DNA from: an uncultured Paracoccaceae bacterium
GTDB taxonomy: Bacteria; Pseudomonadota; Alphaproteobacteria; Rhodobacterales; Rhodobacteraceae
Direction of reading: 5' to 3'
Length of the DNA stretch: 64,000 nt
NCBI GenBank assembly: GCA_947496535.1
Contig: CANMDE010000001.1
Location: forward strand, 496,001-560,000
Shown here in pieces: positions 17,670 through 26,624 of the stretch (positions within the stretch are counted from its first letter, which is position 1; every line of letters starts with the position of its first letter). Below the pieces are notes generated by a model that was given only the letters and a program-made list of their open reading frames with translations, did not search any database and was not told the origin of the DNA. A program made the position numbers and the translations under genes.

Positions 17670-18521
17670 TTACCGCGCCATCAAAATCGGCCGATCCGCT
17701 ATCTCAAGCAGGTTCCGTGTTACCCCGCCGAATACCGCTTCGCGCAGTCGCGAATGGCCGTAAGCTCCGCTGACGATCAATTGCGCCCCCAGCTCGCGCG
17801 CTCTGCGCATGAGGAGTTCGCCTATCTGAGGTTCGGTCTTTGCCAGAACGGCGACCTCGGGCCTGGTTCCGTGCCGCATCAGGTATTGCGCCATGGCCCC
17901 GCCGGGGTCTGATCGTTCGGCGGCGTGTTCAGGCGGATCGATAATGCAGATATCGGCCACATCCGCCTGCTGCAGCAGGGGCAAGGCGGCGCGGGCGGCG
18001 GCCAATGCCTCGGCCCCGTCGTTCCATCCCACAAGAACATGACCGCCCATGTCCGGCGCATGGCACCCTTTGGGGATCATCAAAACAGGACGTTCGGCGC
18101 TGAACAGGCATGCCTCTACCAGTTTGGTGGTCTCTGGGTTGTCCTGATAGGGGCGCGGCAGCACCACCAGATCAGAAAACCGAAGGTTGCGGGCAAGAAA
18201 GCCTGTCATGGCGGGTGACGGCACGACGGCGGCATGTTGGGTCCAGCGGATATCTTCCCCGGCCATCCGTTTTTCCAACCAGGTCTCAAGCTGGTCGCGT
18301 TTTTCAATCGCGTCCTTGGTCCGGTCGGCGATCATCACCGCCTCGGCCCCCAGATAATAGCTGTGCGTCTCGGTGTGACTGACCGATACAACGTAAATGT
18401 CCAGATGCGCATCCATCCGGGCTGTCAGCGCAATTGCGGCATCCAGCCATTCGGTTCCCTGATCCACATCCGTCATTATTGTCCCGATGACTTTGTAGTC
18501 CATTGATCCAGCCTTCTCCAT
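17670..18521 (-). CDS. tandem-domain universal stress protein
   Basis: The 283-residue cytoplasmic protein contains two Usp domains. The first (about 7-150) starts YKVIGTIMTDVD and ends ERPVLMIPKG. The second (about 157-283) starts GGHVLVGWNDGAEALAA and ends IVSGAYGHSRLREAVFGGVTRNLLEIADRPILMAR, where the G-x-x-G-(9)-G-x-x pattern of ATP-binding Usp proteins is intact. It diverges from ccoN across an FnrL box, an arrangement that suggests co-regulation with the cbb3 oxidase. An internal ATG (MDYKVIG, 18503) is an alternative start; the upstream one has the better AAAGGA site. Confidence 0.88.
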   Translation of the reverse strand: MEKAGSMDYKVIGTIMTDVDQGTEWLDAAIALTARMDAHLDIYVVSVSHTETHSYYLGAEAVMIADRTKDAIEKRDQLETWLEKRMAGEDIRWTQHAAVVPSPAMTGFLARNLRFSDLVVLPRPYQDNPETTKLVEACLFSAERPVLMIPKGCHAPDMGGHVLVGWNDGAEALAAARAALPLLQQADVADICIIDPPEHAAERSDPGGAMAQYLMRHGTRPEVAVLAKTEPQIGELLMRRARELGAQLIVSGAYGHSRLREAVFGGVTRNLLEIADRPILMAR

Positions 18522-18603
18522 CTTCGGTTCCTTTCATGCGGCGGCGATCATGACGCAAGCCGCTCCTTACCGATGACCATGCCGCAAACCGTCCGTCTTT
18601 ATC

Positions 18604-18617
18604 TTGATCCATGTCAA
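18604..18617. promoter_or_regulatory. FnrL (FNR-type) binding site upstream of ccoNOQP
   Basis: TTGATCCATGTCAA matches TTGAT-N4-(A/G)TCAA and lies 82 bases before the ccoN start and 82 bases from the divergent Usp start. In Rhodobacteraceae FnrL activates ccoNOQP from such a site under low oxygen. The central position suggests control of both directions. Confidence 0.85.
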
Positions 18618-18699
18618 AGACGGCTGTCGATCTGGTGGGCAAAAAGGACGCCATGACAGGCACCTGCCTTTTGGGGTGCCACGTAAAAGGGATGCCCGG

Positions 18700-20298
18700 A
18701 TGGGAAATTATTTCAAACTGGCCGCACTGGGTTGCATCACGCTGTTCGCCGCAGTCGCCGCCAATTGGGGGCGTGACGTCGCATACACCGTTCACGCTGT
18801 CATCATCATGGTGATTGCAGGCGCGATGTTCCTGCAGGTGCTGCGCCGCATCGATGAACCGGTGCAGCAAGTGGCCACGGATGGCTATATGGACGACGTG
18901 GTCCGCGCCGGGGTCATCGCCACAGGTTTTTGGGGCGTCGTGGGTTTTCTGGTCGGCGTCGTGATTGCCTTTCAGCTGGCCTTTCCGGCGCTGAACTTTG
19001 AGTTCCTGCAACCCTATGGGAATTTCGGGCGGTTGCGCCCTTTACATACGTCTGCTGTCATTTTTGCCTTCGGGGGCAATGCCTTGATCATGTCCTCGTT
19101 CTACATAGTGCAGCGCACCTGTGGTGCGCGGCTCTGGGGGGGGAACCTGTCGTGGTTCGTATTCTGGGGATACAATCTGTTTATCGTCCTTGCCGCGACG
19201 GGCTACCTTCTGGGGGCCACACAATCGAAGGAATATGCAGAACCTGAATGGTATGTGGACATTTGGCTGACCATCGTTTGGGTGGCGTTTCTGCTGGTTT
19301 ATCTGGGCACGATCTTCAAGCGCACCGAAAAGCACATCTATGTGGCCAACTGGTTTCTGCTGTCCTTCATCATTACCGTCGCGATGCTGCATATCATCAA
19401 CAACCTGAGCATCCCGGTGTCGATCTGGGGCAGCAAGTCAGTGCAGATCTTTGCGGGCGTTCAGGATGCCATGACCCAGTGGTGGTACGGCCACAATGCC
19501 GTGGGCTTTTTCCTGACCGCAGGCTTCCTTGGGATGATGTACTATTTCGTGCCCAAGCAGGCCGGGCGACCTGTCTATAGCTACAAGCTGTCGATCATCC
19601 ATTTCTGGGCGCTGATCTTTCTCTATATCTGGGCGGGTCCACACCATTTGCACTACACCGCGCTGCCTGACTGGGCATCGACCCTTGGTATGGTCTTTTC
19701 GATCATCCTGTGGATGCCAAGCTGGGGTGGCATGATCAACGGTCTGATGACCCTGCAAGGGGCCTGGGACAAGCTGCGGACCGATCCGATCATTCGGATG
19801 ATGGTGATCAGTCTGGCCTTCTACGGCATGTCCACTTTCGAAGGGCCAATGATGTCGATCCGCGCGGTCAACAGCCTGTCGCACTACACAGACTGGACCA
19901 TCGGTCACGTGCATTCCGGTGCGCTGGGTTGGAACGGGATGATCACATTCTCTGCCTTTTACTTCCTGACACCCAAGCTGTGGGGCCGTGCGCAGATGTA
20001 TTCGATGAGTGCGATCAACTGGCACTTCTGGTTGGCCACTATCGGCATCATCCTCTACGCGGCCTCGATGTGGGTGACGGGGATCATGGAAGGCCTGATG
20101 TGGCGCGAAGTCGACGCGAACGGGTTCCTGGTGAACAGCTTTGCTGACACCGTCTCAGCCAAGTTTCCGATGTATGTGGTCCGTGGCCTTGGTGGGGTGC
20201 TGTACCTGAGCGGCGCGCTGATCATGGCGTGGAACATGTGGATGACCATTCGCGGCGGGGTGCGTTTGTCTGCCCCGGTCGGCGTGCCAGCGGAATAA
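18700..20298 (+). CDS. ccoN: cbb3-type cytochrome c oxidase subunit I
   Basis: This is the catalytic haem-copper subunit of the high-affinity terminal oxidase. The 532-residue product has about 12 membrane helices and the heme/CuB histidine segments: [12 protein letters not shown] for low-spin heme, [21 protein letters not shown] with the CuB His and the Tyr of the cross-link region, [18 protein letters not shown] with the His-His CuB pair, and [12 protein letters not shown] with heme ligands. The start [11 protein letters not shown] at 18700 aligns with known CcoN N-termini; an earlier in-frame ATG at 18604 falls inside the FnrL box and is rejected. It heads ccoNOQP. Confidence 0.96.
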   Translation: MGNYFKLAALGCITLFAAVAANWGRDVAYTVHAVIIMVIAGAMFLQVLRRIDEPVQQVATDGYMDDVVRAGVIATGFWGVVGFLVGVVIAFQLAFPALNFEFLQPYGNFGRLRPLHTSAVIFAFGGNALIMSSFYIVQRTCGARLWGGNLSWFVFWGYNLFIVLAATGYLLGATQSKEYAEPEWYVDIWLTIVWVAFLLVYLGTIFKRTEKHIYVANWFLLSFIITVAMLHIINNLSIPVSIWGSKSVQIFAGVQDAMTQWWYGHNAVGFFLTAGFLGMMYYFVPKQAGRPVYSYKLSIIHFWALIFLYIWAGPHHLHYTALPDWASTLGMVFSIILWMPSWGGMINGLMTLQGAWDKLRTDPIIRMMVISLAFYGMSTFEGPMMSIRAVNSLSHYTDWTIGHVHSGALGWNGMITFSAFYFLTPKLWGRAQMYSMSAINWHFWLATIGIILYAASMWVTGIMEGLMWREVDANGFLVNSFADTVSAKFPMYVVRGLGGVLYLSGALIMAWNMWMTIRGGVRLSAPVGVPAE

Positions 20299-20310
20299 GG
20301 ATCAGTACGA

Positions 20311-21069
20311 ATGTCAGACACAGACACAACACCCAAGGCCAAGGGCTTTCTGGCTAAACACGCGATTTTGGAACGCAGCCCGACATTGTTGTTGGTCGCC
20401 TCCCTGTTGGTGGTCAGCGTCGGGGGGATCGTTGAGATCGCACCACTCTTCTACCTCGAAAACACGATTGAAGAGGTCGATGGCGTGCGGCCATATTCGC
20501 CGCTCGAACTTGCCGGTCGCGATGTTTACATCCGCGAGGGCTGCTATGTCTGCCACAGCCAGATGATCCGGCCCATGCGGGACGAGGTGGAGCGCTATGG
20601 CCACTATTCACTGGCGGCCGAAAGCATGTATGACCATCCATTCCAATGGGGGTCAAAACGCACCGGGCCTGATCTGGCGCGGGTGGGTGGCAAGTATTCT
20701 GATGCATGGCATCTTGATCACCTGATTGATCCGCAATCGGTGGTGCCCGAGTCGATCATGCCCGGTTATGCCTACCTAATCGATAACATGGTCAACGCAG
20801 AATATGTGGCCGATACGGTCGCCACGCATCGGATCGTGGGTGTGCCGTATACCGACGAAATGATCGAGGTCGCAGCCGCCGACACACTGGCACAGGCCGA
20901 CCCGGATACCGAGCTTTATGACGATCTGCTCGAACGTTACCCGGGTGCTCAAATCCGCAATTTTGACGGGGAACCCGGTGTGTCCGAGATGGATGCTCTG
21001 ATTGCCTATCTGCAAATGCTCGGTACGACGGTCGATTTCTCGACCTTCACACCCGAAGCCAGTCGCTAG
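20311..21069 (+). CDS. ccoO: cbb3-type cytochrome c oxidase subunit II (monoheme)
   Basis: The 252-residue membrane-anchored cytochrome c passes electrons to CcoN. An N-terminal membrane helix (about 25-48) is followed by a periplasmic domain with one heme c site, C78-Y-V-C81-H82 ([23 protein letters not shown]). Axial methionine candidates lie in [13 protein letters not shown]. The gene starts 12 bases after ccoN. Confidence 0.96.
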   Translation: MSDTDTTPKAKGFLAKHAILERSPTLLLVASLLVVSVGGIVEIAPLFYLENTIEEVDGVRPYSPLELAGRDVYIREGCYVCHSQMIRPMRDEVERYGHYSLAAESMYDHPFQWGSKRTGPDLARVGGKYSDAWHLDHLIDPQSVVPESIMPGYAYLIDNMVNAEYVADTVATHRIVGVPYTDEMIEVAAADTLAQADPDTELYDDLLERYPGAQIRNFDGEPGVSEMDALIAYLQMLGTTVDFSTFTPEASR

Positions 21070-21080
21070 GGGGGCGCAAG

Positions 21081-21320
21081 ATGGATACCTATTCACTCCT
21101 CCGTCAAATCGCTGATAGCTGGGTGCTTCTGGCCATGACGCTGTTCTTTTTGGGTGTGGTGGTCTGGGCCTTTCGGCCCGGTTCCTCAAAGGTGCATGAC
21201 GATATCGCCAGCATCCCTTTCCGCCACGAACATGCACCTGGCAAAGATGCCCCCGGTTGCGCGAATGATTGCGCCGACTGCGGTTGTAAACAGTTCAACA
21301 CTGAGGAGCTGCAATCATGA
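21081..21320 (+). CDS. ccoQ: cbb3-type oxidase subunit IV, Cys-rich tail
   Basis: The first 45 residues are a typical CcoQ: one membrane helix (WVLLAMTLFFLGVVVWAF) followed by RPGSSKVHDD. CcoQ stabilises the oxidase and in Rhodobacter sphaeroides takes part in redox signalling to the PrrBA system. The product is 79 residues, longer than the common 50-60, because of a tail PGCANDCADCGCKQF containing four cysteines. The stop overlaps the ccoP start by four bases (ATGA). Confidence 0.9.
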   Translation: MDTYSLLRQIADSWVLLAMTLFFLGVVVWAFRPGSSKVHDDIASIPFRHEHAPGKDAPGCANDCADCGCKQFNTEELQS

Positions 21321-22189
21321 GCAGCGAAGACAAAGACATTGATAAGGTCACAGGGATCGACACAACCGGTCACACATGGGACGGGATCAGGGAGCTGAAT
21401 AATCCGCTGCCGCGTTGGTGGCTGTGGACGTTCTATCTGACGATCATCTGGGGGATCGGATACACCATTGCCTTTCCGGCCTGGCCCATGATCCGCAGTG
21501 CCACGGGTGGTCTGCTTGGCTATTCCACACGCGCTGAGGTGGCCGCCGACATCACACGGTTTGAAGAGGCGAATGCCGAAATCTCGGCCCAACTTGCCGC
21601 GGCTGATCTGAACACTTTGGCCGAGAATGAGGAACTACAGCGTTTCGCCACATCCGCTGGCGGGGCCGTGTTCCGCAACAACTGTTCGCAATGTCACGGG
21701 TCCGGGGCTGCGGGGGCGATCGGTTATCCCAACCTGCTTGATGATGACTGGCTCTGGGGCGGTGATTTCGAAAACGTCGAATACACGATCCGGCATGGGA
21801 TCAGGAATGAAGAGGACTGGGATGCCCGCTATTCGGAAATGATTGCTTATGACGAAGTCCTGACAAATGAGGAAGTCGATCAGGTGGTAAACCATGTCCT
21901 TGCCATTTCGGGGCAGGAACATGATGCAACATTGGCCAGCGCCGGTGAGGGTCTGTTTCTGGACAATTGCGCCGCGTGCCACGGGGATGCGGGGCTGGGC
22001 AATCGCGACCTTGGCGCACCAAACCTGACCGACGCAATCTGGCTTTATGGTGGCGACCCCGTCACGCTTGAGGAAACCATCCGCTACGCCCGTTTTGGTG
22101 TCATGCCGCCTTGGGGCGAACGGTTGAGCGAAGCCGAGATCAAGGCGGTCACGGCCTATGTCCACCAACTGGGCGGTGGGGAGGAATAA
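21317..22189 (+). CDS. ccoP: cbb3-type cytochrome c oxidase subunit III (diheme)
   Basis: The 290-residue electron-entry subunit has a membrane helix at about 34-53 and two cytochrome c domains, with heme sites C123-S-Q-C126-H127 and C218-A-A-C221-H222. The conserved WxWGGD-type segments (DDDWLWGGDFENVEYTIRHG and DAIWLYGGDPVTLEETIRYA) follow each heme. It accepts electrons from soluble or membrane cytochromes c. It is the last gene of ccoNOQP and is followed by a terminator. Confidence 0.96.
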   Translation: MSSEDKDIDKVTGIDTTGHTWDGIRELNNPLPRWWLWTFYLTIIWGIGYTIAFPAWPMIRSATGGLLGYSTRAEVAADITRFEEANAEISAQLAAADLNTLAENEELQRFATSAGGAVFRNNCSQCHGSGAAGAIGYPNLLDDDWLWGGDFENVEYTIRHGIRNEEDWDARYSEMIAYDEVLTNEEVDQVVNHVLAISGQEHDATLASAGEGLFLDNCAACHGDAGLGNRDLGAPNLTDAIWLYGGDPVTLEETIRYARFGVMPPWGERLSEAEIKAVTAYVHQLGGGEE

Positions 22190-22247
22190 CAGTGATGACC
22201 TGACACATCTGACTGTTCGCGCATGCACGTGTCAGGTGCATAGGGAA

Positions 22248-22280
22248 AGACGCCTCGCGGGATATGGAGGCGTCTTTTTC
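22248..22280 (+). terminator. Rho-independent terminator of ccoNOQP
   Basis: AGACGCCTC (22248-22256) pairs with GAGGCGTCT (22267-22275) across a ten-base loop and is followed by a run of Ts. It lies about 60 bases after the ccoP stop and ends the operon, so ccoGHIS is not read from the same transcript. Confidence 0.88.
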
Positions 22281-22418
22281 TATTGGGGTGATGGGTTGTC
22301 GCAACGGAGCCATCTCCGCCTTTCAAGGCGGGAAAATTACACTGCGCGAACATACTTTCGACACTCTTCGCTTGGATACACTGAAAGCTGATTGTTAGTT
22401 AGTGAAGGGCCAACGAGG

Positions 22419-22628
22419 ATGATTGTCTATTCGCACCGGTTTCAAGGGGTTCTGCAGCAAGTCGTAATAGAGTTGGGCTTGGTATTGACCTTATCGGATA
22501 CCAACTCCCCCGTTTCGTTGCCCGAAAACGAGCAAATGCTGACAGATCTAGCGGCGATGATGAGCATTGAGCTCAAAAAGGAAGTGATTGACGGTGCGTC
22601 GTACTACACCTTTCTGAAAAAGAACTAG
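22419..22628 (+). CDS. small hypothetical protein
   Basis: A 69-residue open frame (MIVYSHRFQGVLQQVVIELG to SYYTFLKKN) lies between the cco terminator and the next gene. It has an amphipathic helix and no signal, membrane segment or recognised family. The ATG has GAGG directly adjacent, an unusually close spacing, so start and reality of the gene are uncertain. Confidence 0.35.
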   Translation: MIVYSHRFQGVLQQVVIELGLVLTLSDTNSPVSLPENEQMLTDLAAMMSIELKKEVIDGASYYTFLKKN

Positions 22629-22669
22629 AATAAGTGTTCGTGTATCAGCGATTTTGAGTGTCATTTGTT

Positions 22670-23422
22670 ATGTCGACCAAACCAAACAGCAATAAGGGAA
22701 TAGGGCGCAGTAGCCGAGGCGGTGTTCATTCCTCTCGTGCCAAACGGCTGTCGGACAAGGTGGAGCAAAACACCGGGTCTGGTAGTAAGTGGCTATATCT
22801 GCTTTCCGGCGCTGCGGTGTTGGGTGCTGCCGGTTTGCTTTATAACTCCATGTCGTCTTCCACCGAAGCACTCGCGGCTGAGACCCCTGCGGACGCTCCG
22901 GTTTCGGAGATAGCCGAACAGGTTGCCGCTCAGGCCACTGATAATTCCGAAACGATCGACAATACGGTGGCCCAATCTGCCAGTGTTGCAACAGCAGCCG
23001 TTGCGCCAACTGTCGCAGGCTCTGCCACCTCGCAAGACGTAGCCGCCGCACCCCGTGTGATCGAAGCGAGCACCCTACCAACGGTCCCGGTTGGCCAGCC
23101 CTTTTGCGTTACTGCCATTGAAAGATCGCTGAGCACTTTGCACGCTACGTTTTTGGAAGAGCAGTTCATCCCGTGGTCTTACCGGCAGGACGAAGTGACC
23201 AAACTCGTACAGCAGGTTATCGATTGTCAGGAAGTTGGTCTTGACGTGACAGGCAATCTGGAACTTCTGGAACTCGGGCTGGCCGATCTCGAGATTGATT
23301 GGGATCGCGCTGAATATTTCCTGCAGCTAAAGACGGTACCTACCTCGACTGAACAGGCAACGGGCGAGCTGTCTGACCCGGGTGGTGATGGTAATCCGTG
23401 GACCAGCTTTATTCTTCGCTAG
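22670..23422 (+). CDS. hypothetical membrane-anchored protein
   Basis: No family is recognised. The 250-residue product has a basic, Ser-rich N-terminus (KPNSNKGIGRSSRGG), one membrane helix at about 44-60 (WLYLLSGAAVLGAAGLLY), an Ala/Val/Thr-rich linker of about 90 residues, and a folded C-terminal part containing two cysteines (QPFCVTAIERSLSTLHATFL and QQVIDCQEVGLD). The orientation suggests a periplasmic C-domain. The ATG at 22670 is used; an in-frame GTG lies 12 bases earlier. The next gene follows after 18 bases and may share its transcript. Confidence 0.6.
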   Translation: MSTKPNSNKGIGRSSRGGVHSSRAKRLSDKVEQNTGSGSKWLYLLSGAAVLGAAGLLYNSMSSSTEALAAETPADAPVSEIAEQVAAQATDNSETIDNTVAQSASVATAAVAPTVAGSATSQDVAAAPRVIEASTLPTVPVGQPFCVTAIERSLSTLHATFLEEQFIPWSYRQDEVTKLVQQVIDCQEVGLDVTGNLELLELGLADLEIDWDRAEYFLQLKTVPTSTEQATGELSDPGGDGNPWTSFILR

Positions 23423-23440
23423 ATTAGGATTTGTAGACAA

Positions 23441-23737
23441 ATGAACACCGATGCCATTTCCAATATGATCCTAGCCCTAACGGAGTTTGCGCTGCCGGTG
23501 CCAGATCTGGTGCTGATCCTGATTGCCGTTGGTGTGCTGGCACTGTTCAGGGTGTCGGCCGCAAAAAGGCAACGTATTGCGGTGACCAAGGTGGCAGACG
23601 CCTATGTGGACGAGCTTACACGCGCGAACCGTCTGGCCCATAGCGCCGAATCCAAGCTCGCAAAGGTAAAGTCAGAGTTGGAACGCATGCGTCGGCGCAA
23701 TCGTCCGACCCGGAAGCGTTCCGACACCGAAGAATAA
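23441..23737 (+). CDS. small membrane protein with coiled coil
   Basis: The 98-residue product has one membrane helix (about 18-37, LPVPDLVLILIAVGVLALF) and then a basic, charged helix likely to form a coiled coil (YVDELTRANRLAHSAESKLAKVKSELERMRRRNRP). The family is unknown. It follows the preceding membrane protein by 18 bases on the same strand, suggesting a two-gene unit. Confidence 0.6.
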   Translation: MNTDAISNMILALTEFALPVPDLVLILIAVGVLALFRVSAAKRQRIAVTKVADAYVDELTRANRLAHSAESKLAKVKSELERMRRRNRPTRKRSDTEE

Positions 23738-23770
23738 AAAAGCCATCATTCGAATTTATCGAATGATGGC
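23736..23770 (-). terminator. terminator hairpin of the BLUF gene
   Basis: A 12-base-pair stem (GCCATCATTCGA at 23742-23753 with 23759-23770) is flanked on its left by six As, which give a T-tract on the minus strand. It sits 23 bases beyond the BLUF stop codon and between two convergent genes. In the plus direction it lacks a T-tract. Confidence 0.85.
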
Positions 23771-23793
23771 GTTGATAGATCGTTTTGAAAGAC

Positions 23794-24207
23794 TTAGCCC
23801 AGTTCGTCAGACAAATCCTGAAGAACATCCAGCAGGCTTTCTTGGCTGACCGTTTCCGGGTTGACGATATTGCTGGAAAAGTACCGTAGGAAAATGTTTT
23901 TTGTCTTGTCGTCCATACCTTCATGAAGACCCATCGACCATGTGGGGAACATGCGCTCGCGTACGTCAGAGCAGTGGATCAGGATGATGTTGATATGGCG
24001 CGGGTCTGCCGCAATCCGGTGATAGATCGAGCTGACTTCAGCCCGTCCCCCTTCCAGCACCTGTAAAAAGGCATTTCCATTGTAGTGCAGGATGCCGGTG
24101 ACATTCATCGGACTGTTATTGCGGTGACACGTTTTTAGCAACTCAGGCATATTCAAACTTATCGAAGGGTTGCGCTGGCTGTAATACACAAGGCGTGTCA
24201 GGTTCAT
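23794..24207 (-). CDS. BLUF-domain blue-light sensor
   Basis: The 137-residue protein is almost entirely one BLUF domain, which senses blue light through bound FAD. All residues of the photocycle are present: Tyr8 (RLVYYSQ), Asn35 (SPMNVTGILHY), Gln49 (FLQVLEGG), and Trp90/Met92 (FPTWSMG). A short helical cap of about 35 residues follows and no output enzyme is attached, so it must act through protein contacts, like the short BLUF proteins of the PixD/BlrB type. It lies between the oxidase structural and assembly gene groups. Confidence 0.93.
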   Translation of the reverse strand: MNLTRLVYYSQRNPSISLNMPELLKTCHRNNSPMNVTGILHYNGNAFLQVLEGGRAEVSSIYHRIAADPRHINIILIHCSDVRERMFPTWSMGLHEGMDDKTKNIFLRYFSSNIVNPETVSQESLLDVLQDLSDELG

Positions 24208-24690
24208 TGTTCGTATCCCATATCTTGCTTATCCAGATCTCGGATAGCAGTTACTCATCATAGGTCGTTGATCCCCTACAATCGTGGCGAAATAAAGCCA
24301 AACAGGTGAAAATTGGGCTTGGTTGGGTCATTTCTTGATTGACCCTTCCTAGGGCTGTTTTAGTGGGCACAATGATGCTTTCCAAAGACGGGTTCGGCCT
24401 GTGTTGTCGGTACACTGACGTGCGTCATCCGTTGACGGAAATATTGTTTTTGGGAAGACAAATAGAGACTACATATTCAGCATGCGTTCTCAGACCAAAC
24501 CCTGGATGGCCACTGATCTGATCATCTCAGACGACAACACATCTGCGACCGGCCTTAGACAACGTTAGGTATGGATGACCGCAGTTTCAAAATACAACCG
24601 TTATTGGATCAGCCAGCAGTGACCCTCAACGTTCAAAACAAAAAAGGCACCGACGATGCCGGTGCCTCTTTGGACTTGCTTAGATAAAAA
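24208..24690. other. intergenic region, no gene seen
   Basis: This 483-base region carries the BLUF promoter on its left and the terminator of the OmpA-fusion gene at 24637-24666 on its right. The middle contains only short frames with no family resemblance. Confidence 0.5.
24637..24666 (-). terminator. Rho-independent terminator of the OmpA-fusion gene
   Basis: On the minus strand GGCACCG pairs with CGGTGCC around a seven-base loop and is followed by TTTTTT (the As at 24640-24645). It lies 25 bases beyond the stop of the gene at 24691. Confidence 0.88.
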
Positions 24691-26322
24691 TCAGCGCAGT
24701 GTTGTCCGGCTGTTTGGCAGGCGCAGCCAAACCTCTACACGCCGGTTACGGGCGCGGCCCACGTCGTCTTCGTTGCAGGACAGTGGCAACAGCTCACCAT
24801 AGCTGAGCGGAACGACACGCAGCCGGTTGGCTGTGTCGCCATCCAGAGAGTCGACAACGATATCGCGAACGGCCTCTGCGCGGTCTTGCGCAAGCTCTGT
24901 GTTGCGGGTGCGTTGTCCGACGGAGTCAGCAAAGCCAACCAGCAATACCTCAAGGCCGTCGAATTCACCGGCTTCCATTCTGTCGGCAAGCTCTTGGACG
25001 TTGCGAATAGATTCTACATCCAAAATGCTGGACCCGGTGTTGAAGCGGAACGAAGTGCTCAGACGGTCGGCACCGCGCAATTGCTGCATCATGTCCGAAT
25101 ACTGCGCCCCGTCGAAATCGGGTTCGACCGCAGCCGTATGAACCAACATCATGCCCATATCCTCAAGCCGCATCCGCTCAAGCTCCCGGTCAATGAAGTT
25201 GCTTTCCTTGATGTAAGCCTGTGCTTCGCTGGTAAGGGTCCAATCCAGAAATGCCTGCGCCTCTGGATGAACGGCGCCTGGCGTCGTGTAGGCGTACAGT
25301 CTGCGGGACAGCGCGTACCCTTCGATCTTCATCCGAAAATCTGTGGGCGGCGACAGTAATCCGCAAGACTCGCGGATATCCAGCAGGTTCACGTCGTTGG
25401 TTCGCGCCAGCCAGCGGCCGACAAAACCGATGCCACCGCGGTCATCCATCACAGCATCGACCATGTCCTGATACGCGCTCCACCGTGTGACAGGGGCGGT
25501 TTCATCCCGGCCATTCGGACGCACCAGCGCGTCCATCATCACCGCGCGGTCGCCCGAGCTTTCGCTGAAGGAGTTGACGGTGATTGGATAATCGCCGCCG
25601 CCAAGTTCCAGCCAGTTGGTGATTTCACCCGACCATATTCTGGCAATCTCAAGCGATGACAGGTTACGAACCGGATTATCGGGATGCGCGATCATCACAA
25701 TCCCGTCCACACCCAAAACCGTTTCATTGTCGGTATCACGCAGGTCGGGAATACCGGCTGCTGCGATCTTTTCAACATCGCTGTCTTTCATCCGGCGGTC
25801 TGCAACGCCAATGGCTGCAACCCCGTCTGCCAGCGCGGGAAACGCGCTGCCAGATCCGCGGGTCTGCAAATCAATCTCTGCTCGAAGTGACCCGTCAGCA
25901 TTGGTCAGCCGGACAATCCGTTCGGCTGGTTCATCAGTTGGAACGATTTCGTAGGTTGCATCAACCGATTTCGCGTAACCACGCAGCAAGTTCGGAATAA
26001 GCGTAGTGCCAACTGTCCGCGATCCGTAGATCCCGAATACAGGGCCGAATTGGTTGACGACCGGGCAAACAGTGCCGGTGCATGTGACTTTGTCTGCGAC
26101 AACCCGCAGATTCCCCAGATCACTGGTTTCGACAACGTACATGTTGCCGTCAAAGCTAAGCAGCTTGCCCGTTATGGTCATGCTGCCGTCGTTGGCAGAA
26201 AGTTGCACCGTTGCGGCTTGTTGTGCCTGAAGTGGCGCGGCAGAAGCTGTCAGCAAAAGGGTGGAAAGTAATGCGGTGCCAAGGGCAGAACCCCATGCCG
26301 CACGCGACGATAAACCGATCAT
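24691..26322 (-). CDS. PstS-like substrate-binding domain fused to OmpA domain
   Basis: The 543-residue exported protein has a signal peptide (about 1-34), a small beta domain with a Cys pair (VTCTGTVCP, about 79-87), a phosphate-binding (PstS-like) domain of about 300 residues with family segments (YEIVPTDEPAERIVRL, GVDGIVMIAHPDNPV, SLEIARIWSGEITNW, SSGDRAVMMDALV), and a C-terminal OmpA peptidoglycan-binding domain (FRFNTGSSILD, LVGFADSVGQRTRNTELAQDRAEAVRD). It would tether a periplasmic ligand-binding module to the cell wall. No ABC transporter partner is nearby. The start MIGLSSRAAWG is preferred because it begins a normal signal peptide. Confidence 0.85.
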   Translation of the reverse strand: MIGLSSRAAWGSALGTALLSTLLLTASAAPLQAQQAATVQLSANDGSMTITGKLLSFDGNMYVVETSDLGNLRVVADKVTCTGTVCPVVNQFGPVFGIYGSRTVGTTLIPNLLRGYAKSVDATYEIVPTDEPAERIVRLTNADGSLRAEIDLQTRGSGSAFPALADGVAAIGVADRRMKDSDVEKIAAAGIPDLRDTDNETVLGVDGIVMIAHPDNPVRNLSSLEIARIWSGEITNWLELGGGDYPITVNSFSESSGDRAVMMDALVRPNGRDETAPVTRWSAYQDMVDAVMDDRGGIGFVGRWLARTNDVNLLDIRESCGLLSPPTDFRMKIEGYALSRRLYAYTTPGAVHPEAQAFLDWTLTSEAQAYIKESNFIDRELERMRLEDMGMMLVHTAAVEPDFDGAQYSDMMQQLRGADRLSTSFRFNTGSSILDVESIRNVQELADRMEAGEFDGLEVLLVGFADSVGQRTRNTELAQDRAEAVRDIVVDSLDGDTANRLRVVPLSYGELLPLSCNEDDVGRARNRRVEVWLRLPNSRTTLR

Positions 26323-26624
26323 AATGTGTCTCACTCGTAATTTACACCACACCCGATGTGGATGATTTTTTCAGATTGCCCTATAATGAGGCAAATTTAG
26401 GGCCACTAGAGTTAAAACTATTCAATAAAAAGTCAAATATCTTTCATCTTACTGAAATATATGAATACTTTTTCATCATAAATTAAGCACCTGACCTGAA
26501 CAGGTTTTCTGGTAGACAGACTTGTCTCTGCGGGATGACGAGCAATACCATGTGTTGGGGCATCATATCTCATGCCCAGCCCAAGAGATTCCACAACAAT
26601 CAACTCTGCGAAAGACGAAAAAAC
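26323..26624. other. divergent promoter region
   Basis: These 302 bases separate the divergent OmpA-fusion and tag genes. The section 26370-26490 is strongly AT-rich and should hold both promoters. I see no recognised operator. Confidence 0.45.

Noticed and set aside
18604..18699. N-terminal extension of CcoN from the ATG at 18604
   Set aside because: The extra 32 residues are unlike any CcoN start, and the ATG lies at the FnrL box.
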